A stretch of DNA of 23,960 nt from contig CAZWLL010000029.1 of NCBI GenBank assembly GCA_964634795.1, positions 1 through 23,960 of the forward strand. Reading direction: 5' to 3'. Origin of the DNA: UMGS1696 sp964634795. Its GTDB lineage: Bacteria > Bacillota > Clostridia > Oscillospirales > CAG-272. The translations under genes and the position numbers were made by a program. Each line of letters begins with the position of its first letter. Position 1 is the first letter of the stretch. Of the stretch, positions 6,863-14,277 are shown one piece after another. The notes beneath the pieces are model-generated. The model was not told the DNA's origin, ran no database searches, and saw only the letters and a program-made list of their open reading frames with translations.

Positions 6863-6907
6863 AGCGGGGCGGTTGTCTGCATTACTAAGCTATAGTGAAT
6901 CCCCGCT
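6863..6907 (-). repeat. Structured repeat unit, locus B, proximal unit
   Basis: Complete unit of 45 bp. AGCGGGG and CCCCGCT are perfect complementary ends, with AGACAACCGCC as the conserved 3' portion. Its first two bases (minus strand) are the last two bases of the histidine phosphatase stop codon TAG. Confidence 0.82.
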
Positions 6908-7631
6908 ATATTTCCGCTCCGCACCAAAGCAGCTTTTTTATATATTCAGCCGCATAGTCATTCTGCAAATTGTACGCAAGCGGTATAGGTTCTCCTATTC
7001 CCGCCGCAATGCAGCTGACACTGCAGTTTACCGTCAGCGTCTTTCCGGTACCTATTTCCCCCGACGTAAGACGTGAAAAAACAGCGTTGATTAAGCCTCC
7101 GTGAGTTACTCCTATGACGGTTTTTCTTTCAGATACTTCAAGCATGTCATCGATAGCGCCGAGCATCCTTGCAGCCGCCTGCGGAACCGTTTCAACATCG
7201 CCGGCATGCTTTTCACCGTTCGGAAACATCTTTCTCCGCTCATCCAGTGTGAGACCGGACAGAGCACCGTAATCACGCTCAATCAGCCTCTCTACTACAG
7301 TAGGCTCCGCTATACCCACGGATGACGCAATGTATTCCGCGGTAACAACCGCTCTCGAAAGAGGGGATGTACATACGGCAGCATACGAAACTCCGCTTTT
7401 CTTCGTGTTTTTTATGACGGTGGATATAAGTCTCGCCTGATCGTGACCGTTTTCATTCAGAGGAACATTTTCTCTTCCCTGAAGACGTTTTATGATATTC
7501 CAGTCTGTTTGACCGTGTCTGACAAGACAAACAAGCGCCCTACCCTCAAGTAAATAGTGAGCGGCGCTTGCAGGATGAACAAGTATTATTTGCGAGGTCA
7601 GGAGTTGGCGCGTATGCTTAAATTGTGTCAC
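6906..7631 (-). CDS. Histidine phosphatase family protein (phosphoglycerate mutase-like)
   Basis: Member of the histidine phosphatase superfamily, 241 residues. The catalytic phospho-acceptor motif is LVRHGQTDWN, the supporting region TSPLSRAVVTAEYIA is clear, and the second catalytic His lies in GVTHGGLINAVF. The unusual feature is about 35 residues before the first strand, where most relatives have five or so. No in-frame ATG/GTG/TTG sits closer to LVRHG, and the GTG at 7631 has an excellent AGGAGG nine bases upstream, so I keep this start. A perfect consensus promoter lies 37 nt upstream of the start. It is divergent from the M28 peptidase and probably first in an operon with GNAT and HMA. 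It could be a sugar-phosphate phosphatase or a cobalamin-pathway enzyme of the CobC type; nothing here decides it. Confidence 0.9.
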   Translation of the reverse strand: MTQFKHTRQLLTSQIILVHPASAAHYLLEGRALVCLVRHGQTDWNIIKRLQGRENVPLNENGHDQARLISTVIKNTKKSGVSYAAVCTSPLSRAVVTAEYIASSVGIAEPTVVERLIERDYGALSGLTLDERRKMFPNGEKHAGDVETVPQAAARMLGAIDDMLEVSERKTVIGVTHGGLINAVFSRLTSGEIGTGKTLTVNCSVSCIAAGIGEPIPLAYNLQNDYAAEYIKKLLWCGAEI

Positions 7632-7667
7632 GTGCGTCTTCCTCCTTAAGAAAAATAATCATGTTTT

Positions 7668-7696
7668 ATTATACACCATATATGCCGCGGTGTCAA
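7668..7696 (-). promoter_or_regulatory. Consensus sigma-A promoter for the histidine phosphatase operon
   Basis: Minus strand: TTGACA (7691-7696), 17 bp, TATAAT (7668-7673). Both hexamers and the spacing are perfect. The GTG start lies 36 nt downstream behind AGGAGG. Confidence 0.85.
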
Positions 7697-7743
7697 GTTT
7701 TTCACATAAATACAAGCGGCACTTCTCTTTTTTCGCCGTTCTC

Positions 7744-7772
7744 TTGCATTATATCGAAATACATAGTATAAT
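7744..7772 (+). promoter_or_regulatory. Promoter of the M28 peptidase gene
   Basis: Plus strand: TTGCAT (7744-7749), 17 bp, TATAAT (7767-7772). The -10 is perfect and the -35 is weak. The ATG lies 44 nt downstream. It is back to back with the phosphatase promoter, about 50 bp apart. Confidence 0.65.
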
Positions 7773-7816
7773 TTATGTAACAATCCAGACTAATAAACCG
7801 AAAGGACGGAATCGAT

Positions 7817-9049
7817 ATGAATTCAAAACAAATCATGCAAATATTCCGTGATACGGCGTATATCCGTACCGGAGGCAGTGACGAAGAAAAAAAGTGTGCG
7901 GGCTACCTCACCGATGTTCTCGCAAAAATGGGACTTGAGGCTCACACTGAACCTTTCGCGGTTGCTATGGCAAAAAACGTCAATGCGACATTAACCGCAG
8001 ACGGCAGTGACGTTCCATGTGAAGGCTACCGCTGTGCAGGCTGCGGAGAGATTGAAGCCCCGCTGTATTATATGACGAGCTCGGATTCGTATGCTCTCAA
8101 ACAGTGCAAGGGCAAAATCGTTCTCTTTGACGGCTACCTCGGATATTGGAAATACCATGATCTCGTTGAAAACGGCGCGGTAGGCTTTATAACATACGAC
8201 GGTGATGCCAACTATCGTGATTACGATATCGATAAGCGTGAGCTCCGCAAGTTCACGGTTGACGGCGCAAACGGCGTTAAGCTGCCCGGAGTTAATATTA
8301 ACGCGAAAAGCGCGATTTCCATAATCAAAAACAAGGTTAAAACCGTCCGCATTTCTCTTTCTCAGGATGAATATGAAGGCGAATCACAGAATGTTGTGCT
8401 CGATATGCCCGGAGATATACCCGAGACAATAGTGTTTACCGCTCACTATGACTCAACCCCTCTCTCAACAGGCGCGTACGATAATATGTCGGGCTCAATA
8501 GGTCTTATCTATATGGCAGAGTATTTCAAATCACATCCACACCGCCACTCTCTGCGCTTCGTATGGTGCGGCAGTGAAGAACGCGGACTGCTCGGTTCAA
8601 AGGCTTACTGTGCCGCGCATGAGGATACACTGTCGTCGATAGTGCTTAACATTAACCTCGACATGATAGGCAGTATCATGGGCGGCTTCATCGGATGCTG
8701 CACATCGGAGGACAAGCTCGCTAATTATATCAGCTACCTCGGACTGGAAACAGGCTTCAGCATCAGAACATCTCAGGACGTATATTCAAGCGATTCCACA
8801 CCGTTCGCGGACCGCGGTATTCCCGCAGTATCGTTTGCACGCGGAGCACCGCACAACACCGCGACTATACATAACCGCTACGACACAACAGCCGTTATTC
8901 TCGCGTCAAGAATGATTGAAGACTGCACATTCATCACAAAATTCGCAGAGAGAATGGCTAACGCAGTACAGTGCCCGGTAGAGCGCAAGATGCCCGACAA
9001 CATGAAGAACAAGCTTGACAACTACCTGTGCCGCAAACGCGAAGGATAA
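7817..9049 (+). CDS. M28 family zinc peptidase with PA-like insert
   Basis: Di-zinc exopeptidase of 410 residues and the only plus-strand gene in the first half of the window. Metal ligands expected for M28 are all visible: H210 and D212 (TAHYDS), D222 (AYDNMSG), E254/E255 (GSEERG; general base and ligand), D282 (NLDMIG) and H352 (TIHNRYDT). Residues about 75-170 form a protease-associated-like insert (CKGKIVLFDG, NGAVGFITYDG). No signal peptide or membrane segment is present, so it should act on peptides in the cytosol. ATG follows GAAAGGACGG. It is monocistronic, with its own promoter upstream and a strong terminator 15 nt past the stop codon. It is most likely an aminopeptidase; a carboxypeptidase-type M28 cannot be excluded. 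Confidence 0.92.
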   Translation: MNSKQIMQIFRDTAYIRTGGSDEEKKCAGYLTDVLAKMGLEAHTEPFAVAMAKNVNATLTADGSDVPCEGYRCAGCGEIEAPLYYMTSSDSYALKQCKGKIVLFDGYLGYWKYHDLVENGAVGFITYDGDANYRDYDIDKRELRKFTVDGANGVKLPGVNINAKSAISIIKNKVKTVRISLSQDEYEGESQNVVLDMPGDIPETIVFTAHYDSTPLSTGAYDNMSGSIGLIYMAEYFKSHPHRHSLRFVWCGSEERGLLGSKAYCAAHEDTLSSIVLNINLDMIGSIMGGFIGCCTSEDKLANYISYLGLETGFSIRTSQDVYSSDSTPFADRGIPAVSFARGAPHNTATIHNRYDTTAVILASRMIEDCTFITKFAERMANAVQCPVERKMPDNMKNKLDNYLCRKREG

Positions 9050-9063
9050 AATATAGTATAACC

Positions 9064-9101
9064 AAAACAAGCGCAAAGTTTGATGCTCTGCGCTTGTTTT
9101 T
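9064..9101 (+). terminator. Terminator of the M28 peptidase gene
   Basis: AAAACAAGCGCA and TGCGCTTGTTTT form a perfect 12-bp stem with a 13-nt loop, ending in a TTTTT run, 15 nt after the stop codon. Confidence 0.88.
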
Positions 9102-9127
9102 ATGTCTGATGCTGTATAGAAGCCATA

Positions 9128-9227
9128 NNNNNNNNNNNNNNNNNNNNNNNNNNNNNNNNNNNNNNNNNNNNNNNNNNNNNNNNNNNNNNNNNNNNNNNNN
9201 NNNNNNNNNNNNNNNNNNNNNNNNNNN
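9128..9227. other. Assembly gap of 100 N
   Basis: Exactly 100 N, of unknown true length. The right flank is a fragment of the structured repeat family; the left flank is unique sequence past the M28 terminator. The gap lies between two convergent genes, so no coding sequence need be lost. Confidence 0.95.
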
Positions 9228-9244
9228 TTATCCGCCGACGCCGC
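9228..9244 (-). repeat. Structured repeat unit, locus D, proximal fragment
   Basis: Minus strand: GCGGCGTCGGCGGATAA, beginning directly after the MATE stop codon TGA and then lost in the gap. It shares GTCGGCGGATA with the fragment next to the HMA gene. Confidence 0.65.
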
Positions 9245-10576
9245 TCAATATTTGTATTTCTTACGCATTCCGAGCATGAAGCCTAACGATACTACCGTGC
9301 TCAAAATTTCACTTGCGTCAAGTGCGTACCATACTCCGTCGAGCTGCCAGATTTCGGGAAGAACAAGTATGCATATAACGGGAAGAATAAGGGAACGCAC
9401 GAATGATATAGCAGCCGAAACAGCACCGTCATTCAGTGCGGTAAAGAATGATGACGCGTACATGTTGAACCACATTACAAGGAATGGAATCGCGCATATT
9501 CTGAACGCTCTTACCGTCATTTCGAGCAGTTCGGCATCGTAACCGACAAAAATCGACGCAATGGTCTTCGCGAGTATTATTGCGGTTGTAGTAAGTACAA
9601 TTGCAGACGACGAAAGCATTATCATGCTCTTTTTCAAGATGTTCTTCATTTCCTTGTGATTTGCGGCTCCGTAATGGTATCCCATTACAGGTGAGCTACC
9701 TGATGAGTATCCCATGAAAATGCCTATAAATATGAACGATGCATACATGACAACACCGTACGCCGCAACACCGTCCTCACCCGCATATTTCATAAGCTGC
9801 ATATTGTAAAGTACGCCTGTTACTGATGCGGATATGCTTGTCATCATTTCAGATGAACCGTTGATGCAGGCCTTGACTACAGGCTTTACCTCGAAGTTTG
9901 TCTTGCACATTCTGACATCGGACTTGTTTCTTTTGCTGATAAACCATACGAAAGGAACGCCTCCGCCCACACATTGGCTGAGACCGGTGGCAAGTGCCGC
10001 GCCTGCTACTCCCATGTGGAAGAATGCCATAAATACGTAGTCGAGTATCATGTTCGTGACGCCTGCCATGATTATTACTGACATCGCGAATTTCGGCTTC
10101 TCGGCAACAATCATATAGCTCTGCAGTGTATACTGTGCGTGCTGTGCCACATTAAAGCACAGACATACGGTACCGTATGTCATGACATCACCTATCATCG
10201 CATCGGTAGCGCCGAACAGATAAGCGACAGGACGAAGAATCGCTATGCCCACACCTGTAAGCAAAATACTCGAGCCGAACATAAGGTACATCATCATCGT
10301 GAAATATCTTTGTCCTCTGTGTATATCCCCTTCTCCGAAGGTTTTCGCCACAAGCGCACTTCCTCCGACACCGATCATCGCGCCGAATCCGCCGAGAATC
10401 TGCAGATACGGCATAATCAGATTGACCGACGCAAACGCCGTTTTGCCGACAAAATTGGAAATGAAGAATCCGTCGACTACTCCGTATATGGAGGTGAATA
10501 TCATCATAAATATCGACGGTATCGTAAACCGAAGAAGCTTCTCATACGTAAAATGGTCTGAAAGCTTAATTTGCAT
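9245..10576 (-). CDS. MATE family efflux transporter
   Basis: Integral membrane antiporter of 443 residues with about 12 hydrophobic helices in two related halves. The family opening (FTIPSIFMMIFTSIYGVVDGFFISNFVG) and the following GVGGSALVAKTFGEGD block identify the MATE superfamily (DinF/NorM type), which exports cationic drugs or other small molecules using a Na+ or H+ gradient. ATG follows AAGGAGTG at good spacing. It begins 11 nt after the MarR stop codon, so the two form one operon from the promoter at 11071-11099. The transported compound is not evident. The stop codon touches a structured repeat fragment. Confidence 0.95.
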   Translation of the reverse strand: MQIKLSDHFTYEKLLRFTIPSIFMMIFTSIYGVVDGFFISNFVGKTAFASVNLIMPYLQILGGFGAMIGVGGSALVAKTFGEGDIHRGQRYFTMMMYLMFGSSILLTGVGIAILRPVAYLFGATDAMIGDVMTYGTVCLCFNVAQHAQYTLQSYMIVAEKPKFAMSVIIMAGVTNMILDYVFMAFFHMGVAGAALATGLSQCVGGGVPFVWFISKRNKSDVRMCKTNFEVKPVVKACINGSSEMMTSISASVTGVLYNMQLMKYAGEDGVAAYGVVMYASFIFIGIFMGYSSGSSPVMGYHYGAANHKEMKNILKKSMIMLSSSAIVLTTTAIILAKTIASIFVGYDAELLEMTVRAFRICAIPFLVMWFNMYASSFFTALNDGAVSAAISFVRSLILPVICILVLPEIWQLDGVWYALDASEILSTVVSLGFMLGMRKKYKY

Positions 10577-10587
10577 TTTATCACTCC

Positions 10588-11040
10588 TTAATTATCATCT
10601 GTTTCTATTGTTTGAATTTCTCTTCTCAATGAGCTTGTTATCTTTTCCGTCATTTTAAGATAAACGTCAAGCTCATCCTCTGATAAGCATGAATACGCCC
10701 TCTCCTCGGCACCGCGCAGGATATCCGTTGTCGACTTGGTCAGCTCGCGCCCTTTTTCGGTCAGAATTATGCGTTTTTGATTCTTTGCGCCCGATATCGG
10801 CTCAAGCGATACATAACCGTTTTTTACCAGATTCGATATCGCGGTATTTATCGTTTGCTTTGCGAAAGAAGACTGGCGGCAAAGAACCTGCTGCGTCACA
10901 TCCGCTCTCTGGCCCGTTATCATATACAATATCCACATAGCGCTGTCCGAAAGTCCGAATTTAACAGCTGCGTTGTGATATACAGCCTCCTGCTCCTTCA
11001 GCTGCTTATCAATCAGGTCAATGTACTCATATACCTTCAT
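10588..11040 (-). CDS. MarR family transcriptional regulator
   Basis: Winged helix-turn-helix regulator of about 150 residues, the normal MarR length. The DNA-binding core reads TQQVLCRQSSFAKQTINTAISNLVKNGYVSLEP, followed by the wing KNQKRIILTEKGRELT, with helical dimerisation ends. I chose the ATG at 11040 because AGGAGG lies six bases before it; a TTG seven codons upstream (11061) has no such site. It directly precedes the MATE pump and probably represses the operon until a ligand binds. A 16-bp palindrome between the -35 and -10 of the operon promoter is the obvious candidate operator, which would make the gene autoregulated. Confidence 0.92.
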   Translation of the reverse strand: MKVYEYIDLIDKQLKEQEAVYHNAAVKFGLSDSAMWILYMITGQRADVTQQVLCRQSSFAKQTINTAISNLVKNGYVSLEPISGAKNQKRIILTEKGRELTKSTTDILRGAEERAYSCLSEDELDVYLKMTEKITSSLRREIQTIETDDN

Positions 11041-11070
11041 CAATTTCCTCCTGTCAGCCAAACGTCATAT

Positions 11071-11099
11071 ATTATAGTCCGTAATCGGACTTTTGTCAA
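11071..11099 (-). promoter_or_regulatory. Consensus promoter of the marR-MATE operon
   Basis: Minus strand: TTGACA (11094-11099), 17 bp, TATAAT (11071-11076), a perfect match. The spacer is almost entirely taken up by an inverted repeat (11076-11091). Confidence 0.87.
11076..11091. promoter_or_regulatory. Candidate MarR operator
   Basis: AGTCCG-4 nt-CGGACT, a perfect 6-bp inverted repeat centred between -35 and -10 and touching the -10. Size and placement fit a MarR dimer site that blocks RNA polymerase. Confidence 0.65.
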
Positions 11100-11146
11100 C
11101 TCTGAATTTAAATAAAAATGATGCTGTTTGTGTTTAAAAAATGCGC

Positions 11147-11188
11147 AAAAAAAACTCAAACATCAGCTTTCAGCCGTGTTTGAGTTTT
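11147..11188 (-). terminator. Terminator of the acetate kinase gene
   Basis: Minus strand: AAAACTCAAACA, a 14-nt loop, TGTTTGAGTTTT, then a run to eight T. The 12-bp stem is perfect and starts 20 nt after the ackA stop. Confidence 0.9.
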
Positions 11189-11208
11189 AATATTTTATAT
11201 TGATTTAA

Positions 11209-12423
11209 TTACTTGCCGAGCTTGCTTACTATTTCTTCTGTGTCGGATGCGATCATAAGCTCTTCGTTTGTGGGAAGCACATAAACCTTAACCTTCGAGT
11301 CGGGTGTGGAAATCTCAACTGTGTTCGGCTGGTGGTGTGTCTTCGCATTGAGCTCACGGTCAATCTTAATTCCGAAGTAATCCATATCGGTGCATGCTCT
11401 CTCACGGAGTTCGGGGTTGTTTTCGCCCATGCCGGCTGTCCATACAACCGCATCAAGACCGTTCATAGCTGCTGTGTATGAACCGATATACTTCTTTACC
11501 TGGTATGCGAGAGTGGATGCTGCTATATAAGCTCTTTCGTTGCCCTCGAGTATTGCGGCTTCTATGTCACGGCTGTCGGAGGAAATGCCGGAGATACCGA
11601 GGAAACCGCACTTCTTGTTCATGTAGTCGCTCATTTCGTCGGGAGTATAGCCTTCCTTGTTCATGATATATGTAACAACGGCAGGGTCTATAGAACCGCA
11701 GCGAGTACCCATGATAACACCGTCAAGAGGTGTGAAGCCCATTGATGTGTCTATGCATTTGCCGCCCTTAACAGCGGTGATCGATGAACCGTTTCCGATA
11801 TGGCATGTGATAATCTTTGTATCCTCAAGCGGCTTGTCAAGAAGCTTTGCCATTTCGCGTGAAACGTATCTGTGTGATGTGCCGTGAGCACCGTAGCGGC
11901 GGATATGATACTTTTCATACATATCGTAGGAAACACCGTATGTGTACGCCTGAACGGGCATTGTCTGATGGAAAGCGGTGTCGAATACAAGTACCTGCGG
12001 TTTGTCGGGCATAACAGCGAGACAACCTTTAATACCCATAATGTGCGCACCTGTGTGCAGAGGGGCAAAGTCACGGCAGAGCTCGAGCTTTTCGAGAACT
12101 TCGTCTGTAAGAAGAACGGATTCGAAGAAGTAAGGACCGCCATGGACTACTCTGTGACCGACAGCTTCTATCTCGTTCATATCCGAAATAACGCCTGTCT
12201 CGGGGTCTGTAAGGTATTTAATTACTATTTCTGTTGCAACAGCGTGGTCGGGCATGGGGTATTCGGCTTTGATTTTTTCACCCTTTTCGCCTTTTCTGTG
12301 TTCAATGCGTCCGTCGATACCGATTCTTTCGCAAATACCCTTTGCGAGTACGGTCTCGGTAACTGTATCAAAGAGCTGATACTTAAGCGAGGAAGAACCG
12401 GCGTTAACTACTAAAACTTTCAT
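11209..12423 (-). CDS. ackA: Acetate kinase
   Basis: Reversibly converts acetyl phosphate and ADP to acetate and ATP, the energy-yielding step of acetate fermentation in anaerobes; cytosolic homodimer in the ASKHA fold. The protein of 404 residues has the family size and motifs: VNAGSSSLKYQ at the N-terminus (Asn7), GHRVVHGG, VFDTAFHQTMP with the catalytic-region His, the nucleotide loop CHIGNGSSI, and VWTAGMGENNPELRE near the end. The frame is open 57 codons further upstream, but the family start is the ATG at 12423, with GGAGG 11 bases before it. No phosphotransacetylase gene is in the window. It is monocistronic, with its own terminator, and divergent from tmcAL with overlapping promoter elements. 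Confidence 0.97.
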   Translation of the reverse strand: MKVLVVNAGSSSLKYQLFDTVTETVLAKGICERIGIDGRIEHRKGEKGEKIKAEYPMPDHAVATEIVIKYLTDPETGVISDMNEIEAVGHRVVHGGPYFFESVLLTDEVLEKLELCRDFAPLHTGAHIMGIKGCLAVMPDKPQVLVFDTAFHQTMPVQAYTYGVSYDMYEKYHIRRYGAHGTSHRYVSREMAKLLDKPLEDTKIITCHIGNGSSITAVKGGKCIDTSMGFTPLDGVIMGTRCGSIDPAVVTYIMNKEGYTPDEMSDYMNKKCGFLGISGISSDSRDIEAAILEGNERAYIAASTLAYQVKKYIGSYTAAMNGLDAVVWTAGMGENNPELRERACTDMDYFGIKIDRELNAKTHHQPNTVEISTPDSKVKVYVLPTNEELMIASDTEEIVSKLGK

Positions 12424-12457
12424 TTTGGAATGTTTCCTCCGAAAAAATGATTGAAAT

Positions 12458-12486
12458 TTGACAAATATTTGAATATCAGGTATAAT
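12458..12486 (+). promoter_or_regulatory. Consensus promoter of tmcAL
   Basis: Plus strand: TTGACA (12458-12463), 17 bp, TATAAT (12481-12486). Both hexamers are perfect. The ATG of tmcAL is 64 nt downstream with only a weak ribosome site. Confidence 0.82.
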
Positions 12487-12513
12487 TATATACGAAATCA
12501 CCCGAAAAAACAA
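12485..12513 (-). promoter_or_regulatory. Promoter of ackA, overlapping the tmcAL promoter
   Basis: Minus strand: TTGTTT (12508-12513), 17 bp, TATAAT (12485-12490). Its -10 overlaps the -10 of the opposite promoter by two bases in the palindrome TATAATTATA. Start codon 61 nt downstream. Confidence 0.72.
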
Positions 12514-12550
12514 GATATTTAGCTTAATTCGTAGAAAGATATAAATAATT

Positions 12551-13651
12551 ATGAAATCAAGCGCTGTGATTTGTGAGTTTAACCCAATCCACAACGGTCA
12601 CAAATACATTTTAGATAGGGCAAGAGACTATGTCGGACATGACGGATGCGTTATAACGGTTATGAGCGGCAATTTCACGCAGAGATGTACTCCTGCCGTA
12701 TACGATAAATATACACGTGCCCACACGGCTTTGCTGTGCGGAGCGGACATTGTTTTCGAGCTGCCGTTTCCGTGGTGTTCATCCGGTGCGGAGGACTTCG
12801 CGCTCGGCGGAGTTTCCATTGCCGCGTCTCTCGGCGCAGGCAGTCTGACCTTCGGCTCAGAATCGGGAAACATCGAGCTCATCGAAAAATGCTCTGAAAT
12901 TAAAGCCTCCGACAGCTTCACGGAAACAATCCGCAGGCTCGAGAAGGAAAACAGGAGCATCGGCTCAGCCGTACTTTATCAGAGAGCAATAGCCGATATG
13001 GGTGCGGACATTGAGCTCGGTGCAAATGATAAGCTCGGAGTCGAATACATGTGTCATGGAAAGCTATACGGCATAAGCGAATACAATGCGGTAAAGCGCG
13101 ACACGCACCATATCAGTGCAGGTGAAATCAGAGGAAAAGTCATATTGAGCGGTCTTGAGAGTGTACGAGATGACATTCCCGCCGAAGCATACGACCTTTT
13201 AAAGAATGAACATTACCTCACCGAAGAAGGATACAATGACATTCTTTTCTCATACTCACGTCTCCTGAAAAGCGCCGCCACGCCTGAGCTTGTTTACGCG
13301 CAAAAAACGTCATTTGAATCGGTTAACTCAGATGAATTCATAAAAAAGCTCCCCCAAAAAAAGCTTACACTCGCCAGAATGAGACGGGAATTGCTGTTTT
13401 CGCTGTTGGGAGTCAAGCAGATGAACAAAAAATCCCCGCCGTGCTTCACCGTACTTTTGGCGGCAAACGAACGCGGCAGGGAATATTATAAATGCGTAAA
13501 AAAATCTCTTGAAATACAGGTAATCACCAAGCCTGCCGATTTCGGGAACAACGATCAATATGCCGTTGCCAAGGAAGCCGACCGACTTTATACATTATGC
13601 ATCGGGGAGAGGGCTGACAGATTTATCCGCATGAGTCCCGTTATATTATAA
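12551..13651 (+). CDS. tmcAL: tRNA(Met) cytidine acetate ligase
   Basis: TmcAL (YlbM family) activates acetate with ATP to acetyl-adenylate and acetylates the wobble cytidine of elongator tRNA-Met, giving ac4C34 in the cytosol. The nucleotidyltransferase-like N-terminus is clear: VICEFNPIHNGHKYIL with the HxGH motif (NPIHNGH, residues 11-17), then TVMSGNFTQRCTPAVYDKYTRA and ELPFPWCSSGAEDFALGG. At 366 residues it is shorter than the roughly 400 of the Bacillus protein, mostly in the C-terminal half, but it ends with a plausible SPVIL terminus. It starts at ATG behind a perfect promoter. Its last six bases overlap the end of the convergent radical SAM gene. Its neighbours, acetate kinase and methionyl-tRNA synthetase, share its substrates. 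Confidence 0.93.
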   Translation: MKSSAVICEFNPIHNGHKYILDRARDYVGHDGCVITVMSGNFTQRCTPAVYDKYTRAHTALLCGADIVFELPFPWCSSGAEDFALGGVSIAASLGAGSLTFGSESGNIELIEKCSEIKASDSFTETIRRLEKENRSIGSAVLYQRAIADMGADIELGANDKLGVEYMCHGKLYGISEYNAVKRDTHHISAGEIRGKVILSGLESVRDDIPAEAYDLLKNEHYLTEEGYNDILFSYSRLLKSAATPELVYAQKTSFESVNSDEFIKKLPQKKLTLARMRRELLFSLLGVKQMNKKSPPCFTVLLAANERGREYYKCVKKSLEIQVITKPADFGNNDQYAVAKEADRLYTLCIGERADRFIRMSPVIL

Positions 13652-14254
13652 TATAGGAGCAATATAGTCTCGCACCTTGAAGCTTGCGCCTATTTCAGCG
13701 GCAATTCCCGAACAGCGTTCCAAATCAAAGTCGTTTATTGTTCCCTTGACAACGGTAAGCTCAACATGGGGCACGTATTTCGACACCTCACGCGCGAATT
13801 TCAAAACCCCCATGAAGGCATCCTCACCGAATTTCGGGTGGCACAGCTTCATGTATGTATCGGAGTCAGCCGCACCGAGATTTATTGATACACAGTCTAC
13901 AAGTCCTTTGAACATGGGAGCGGTATCCTCGGCAAGTATCATGGACGCGTGTCCGTTGGTATTTACCGTTATCGGAGTATTGGTAGCCTCACGAAGCTTT
14001 TTGCAGGTCTCAAGCATATCGTACAGACGGCAGGTGGGTTCTCCGCCGCCGCTGAATACAATTTCACTGTAATTTCCGAGCTTATGAGAAAACAAATCGG
14101 TTATAATCTCGTTAAGTGACGGCTCTCTCTCAAGCCGCAGATTCGGAAAAACATCTGAATGTGAATAGTCACGATAACAGAATTCGCATCTATTTGTACA
14201 GTGATTTGTCAGATTCACATACAAAGTATTTTTTACTACATAGGTTATAACCAT
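13646..14254 (-). CDS. TatD-associated radical SAM protein
   Basis: Radical S-adenosylmethionine protein of about 202 residues. The cluster motif NHCTNRCEFCYRD carries CxxxCxxC at Cys19, Cys23 and Cys26, and the SAM-binding GGE-type motif is VFSGGGEPT. A second-half motif reads VSINLGAADSDTYMKLCHP. There is no SPASM or extra cluster domain, so it is a compact single-domain enzyme. The frame is open to 14350, overlapping tatD, but the ATG at 14254 has GGAGGA at ideal spacing and gives the expected start. It follows tatD by 50 nt. To my knowledge a family of this size is recognised as linked to TatD, with reaction unknown. It is not a sulfatase-maturing enzyme, which would be about 370 residues or more with extra cysteine clusters. 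Confidence 0.88.
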   Translation of the reverse strand: MVITYVVKNTLYVNLTNHCTNRCEFCYRDYSHSDVFPNLRLEREPSLNEIITDLFSHKLGNYSEIVFSGGGEPTCRLYDMLETCKKLREATNTPITVNTNGHASMILAEDTAPMFKGLVDCVSINLGAADSDTYMKLCHPKFGEDAFMGVLKFAREVSKYVPHVELTVVKGTINDFDLERCSGIAAEIGASFKVRDYIAPIL

Positions 14255-14277
14255 TATGTCCTCCGTTTGATCGCGTA

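Noticed and set aside
5745..9244. Integron cassette array, because foldable sites abut stop codons
   Set aside because: The GTTRRRY/RYYYAAC core of attC is not matched, genes are in multi-gene operons with own promoters, orientations differ, and no integrase is present.
11884..12414. 176-codon plus-strand open frame
   Set aside because: Antisense shadow of ackA, with composition dictated by the reverse strand.
12424..12594. 57-codon N-terminal extension of acetate kinase
   Set aside because: AT-rich, covers both divergent promoters, and the family start with a ribosome site is at 12423.
13646..14254. Sulfatase-maturing enzyme for the nearby sulfatase
   Set aside because: Too short, no additional cysteine clusters, and it pairs with tatD rather than with the sulfatase.
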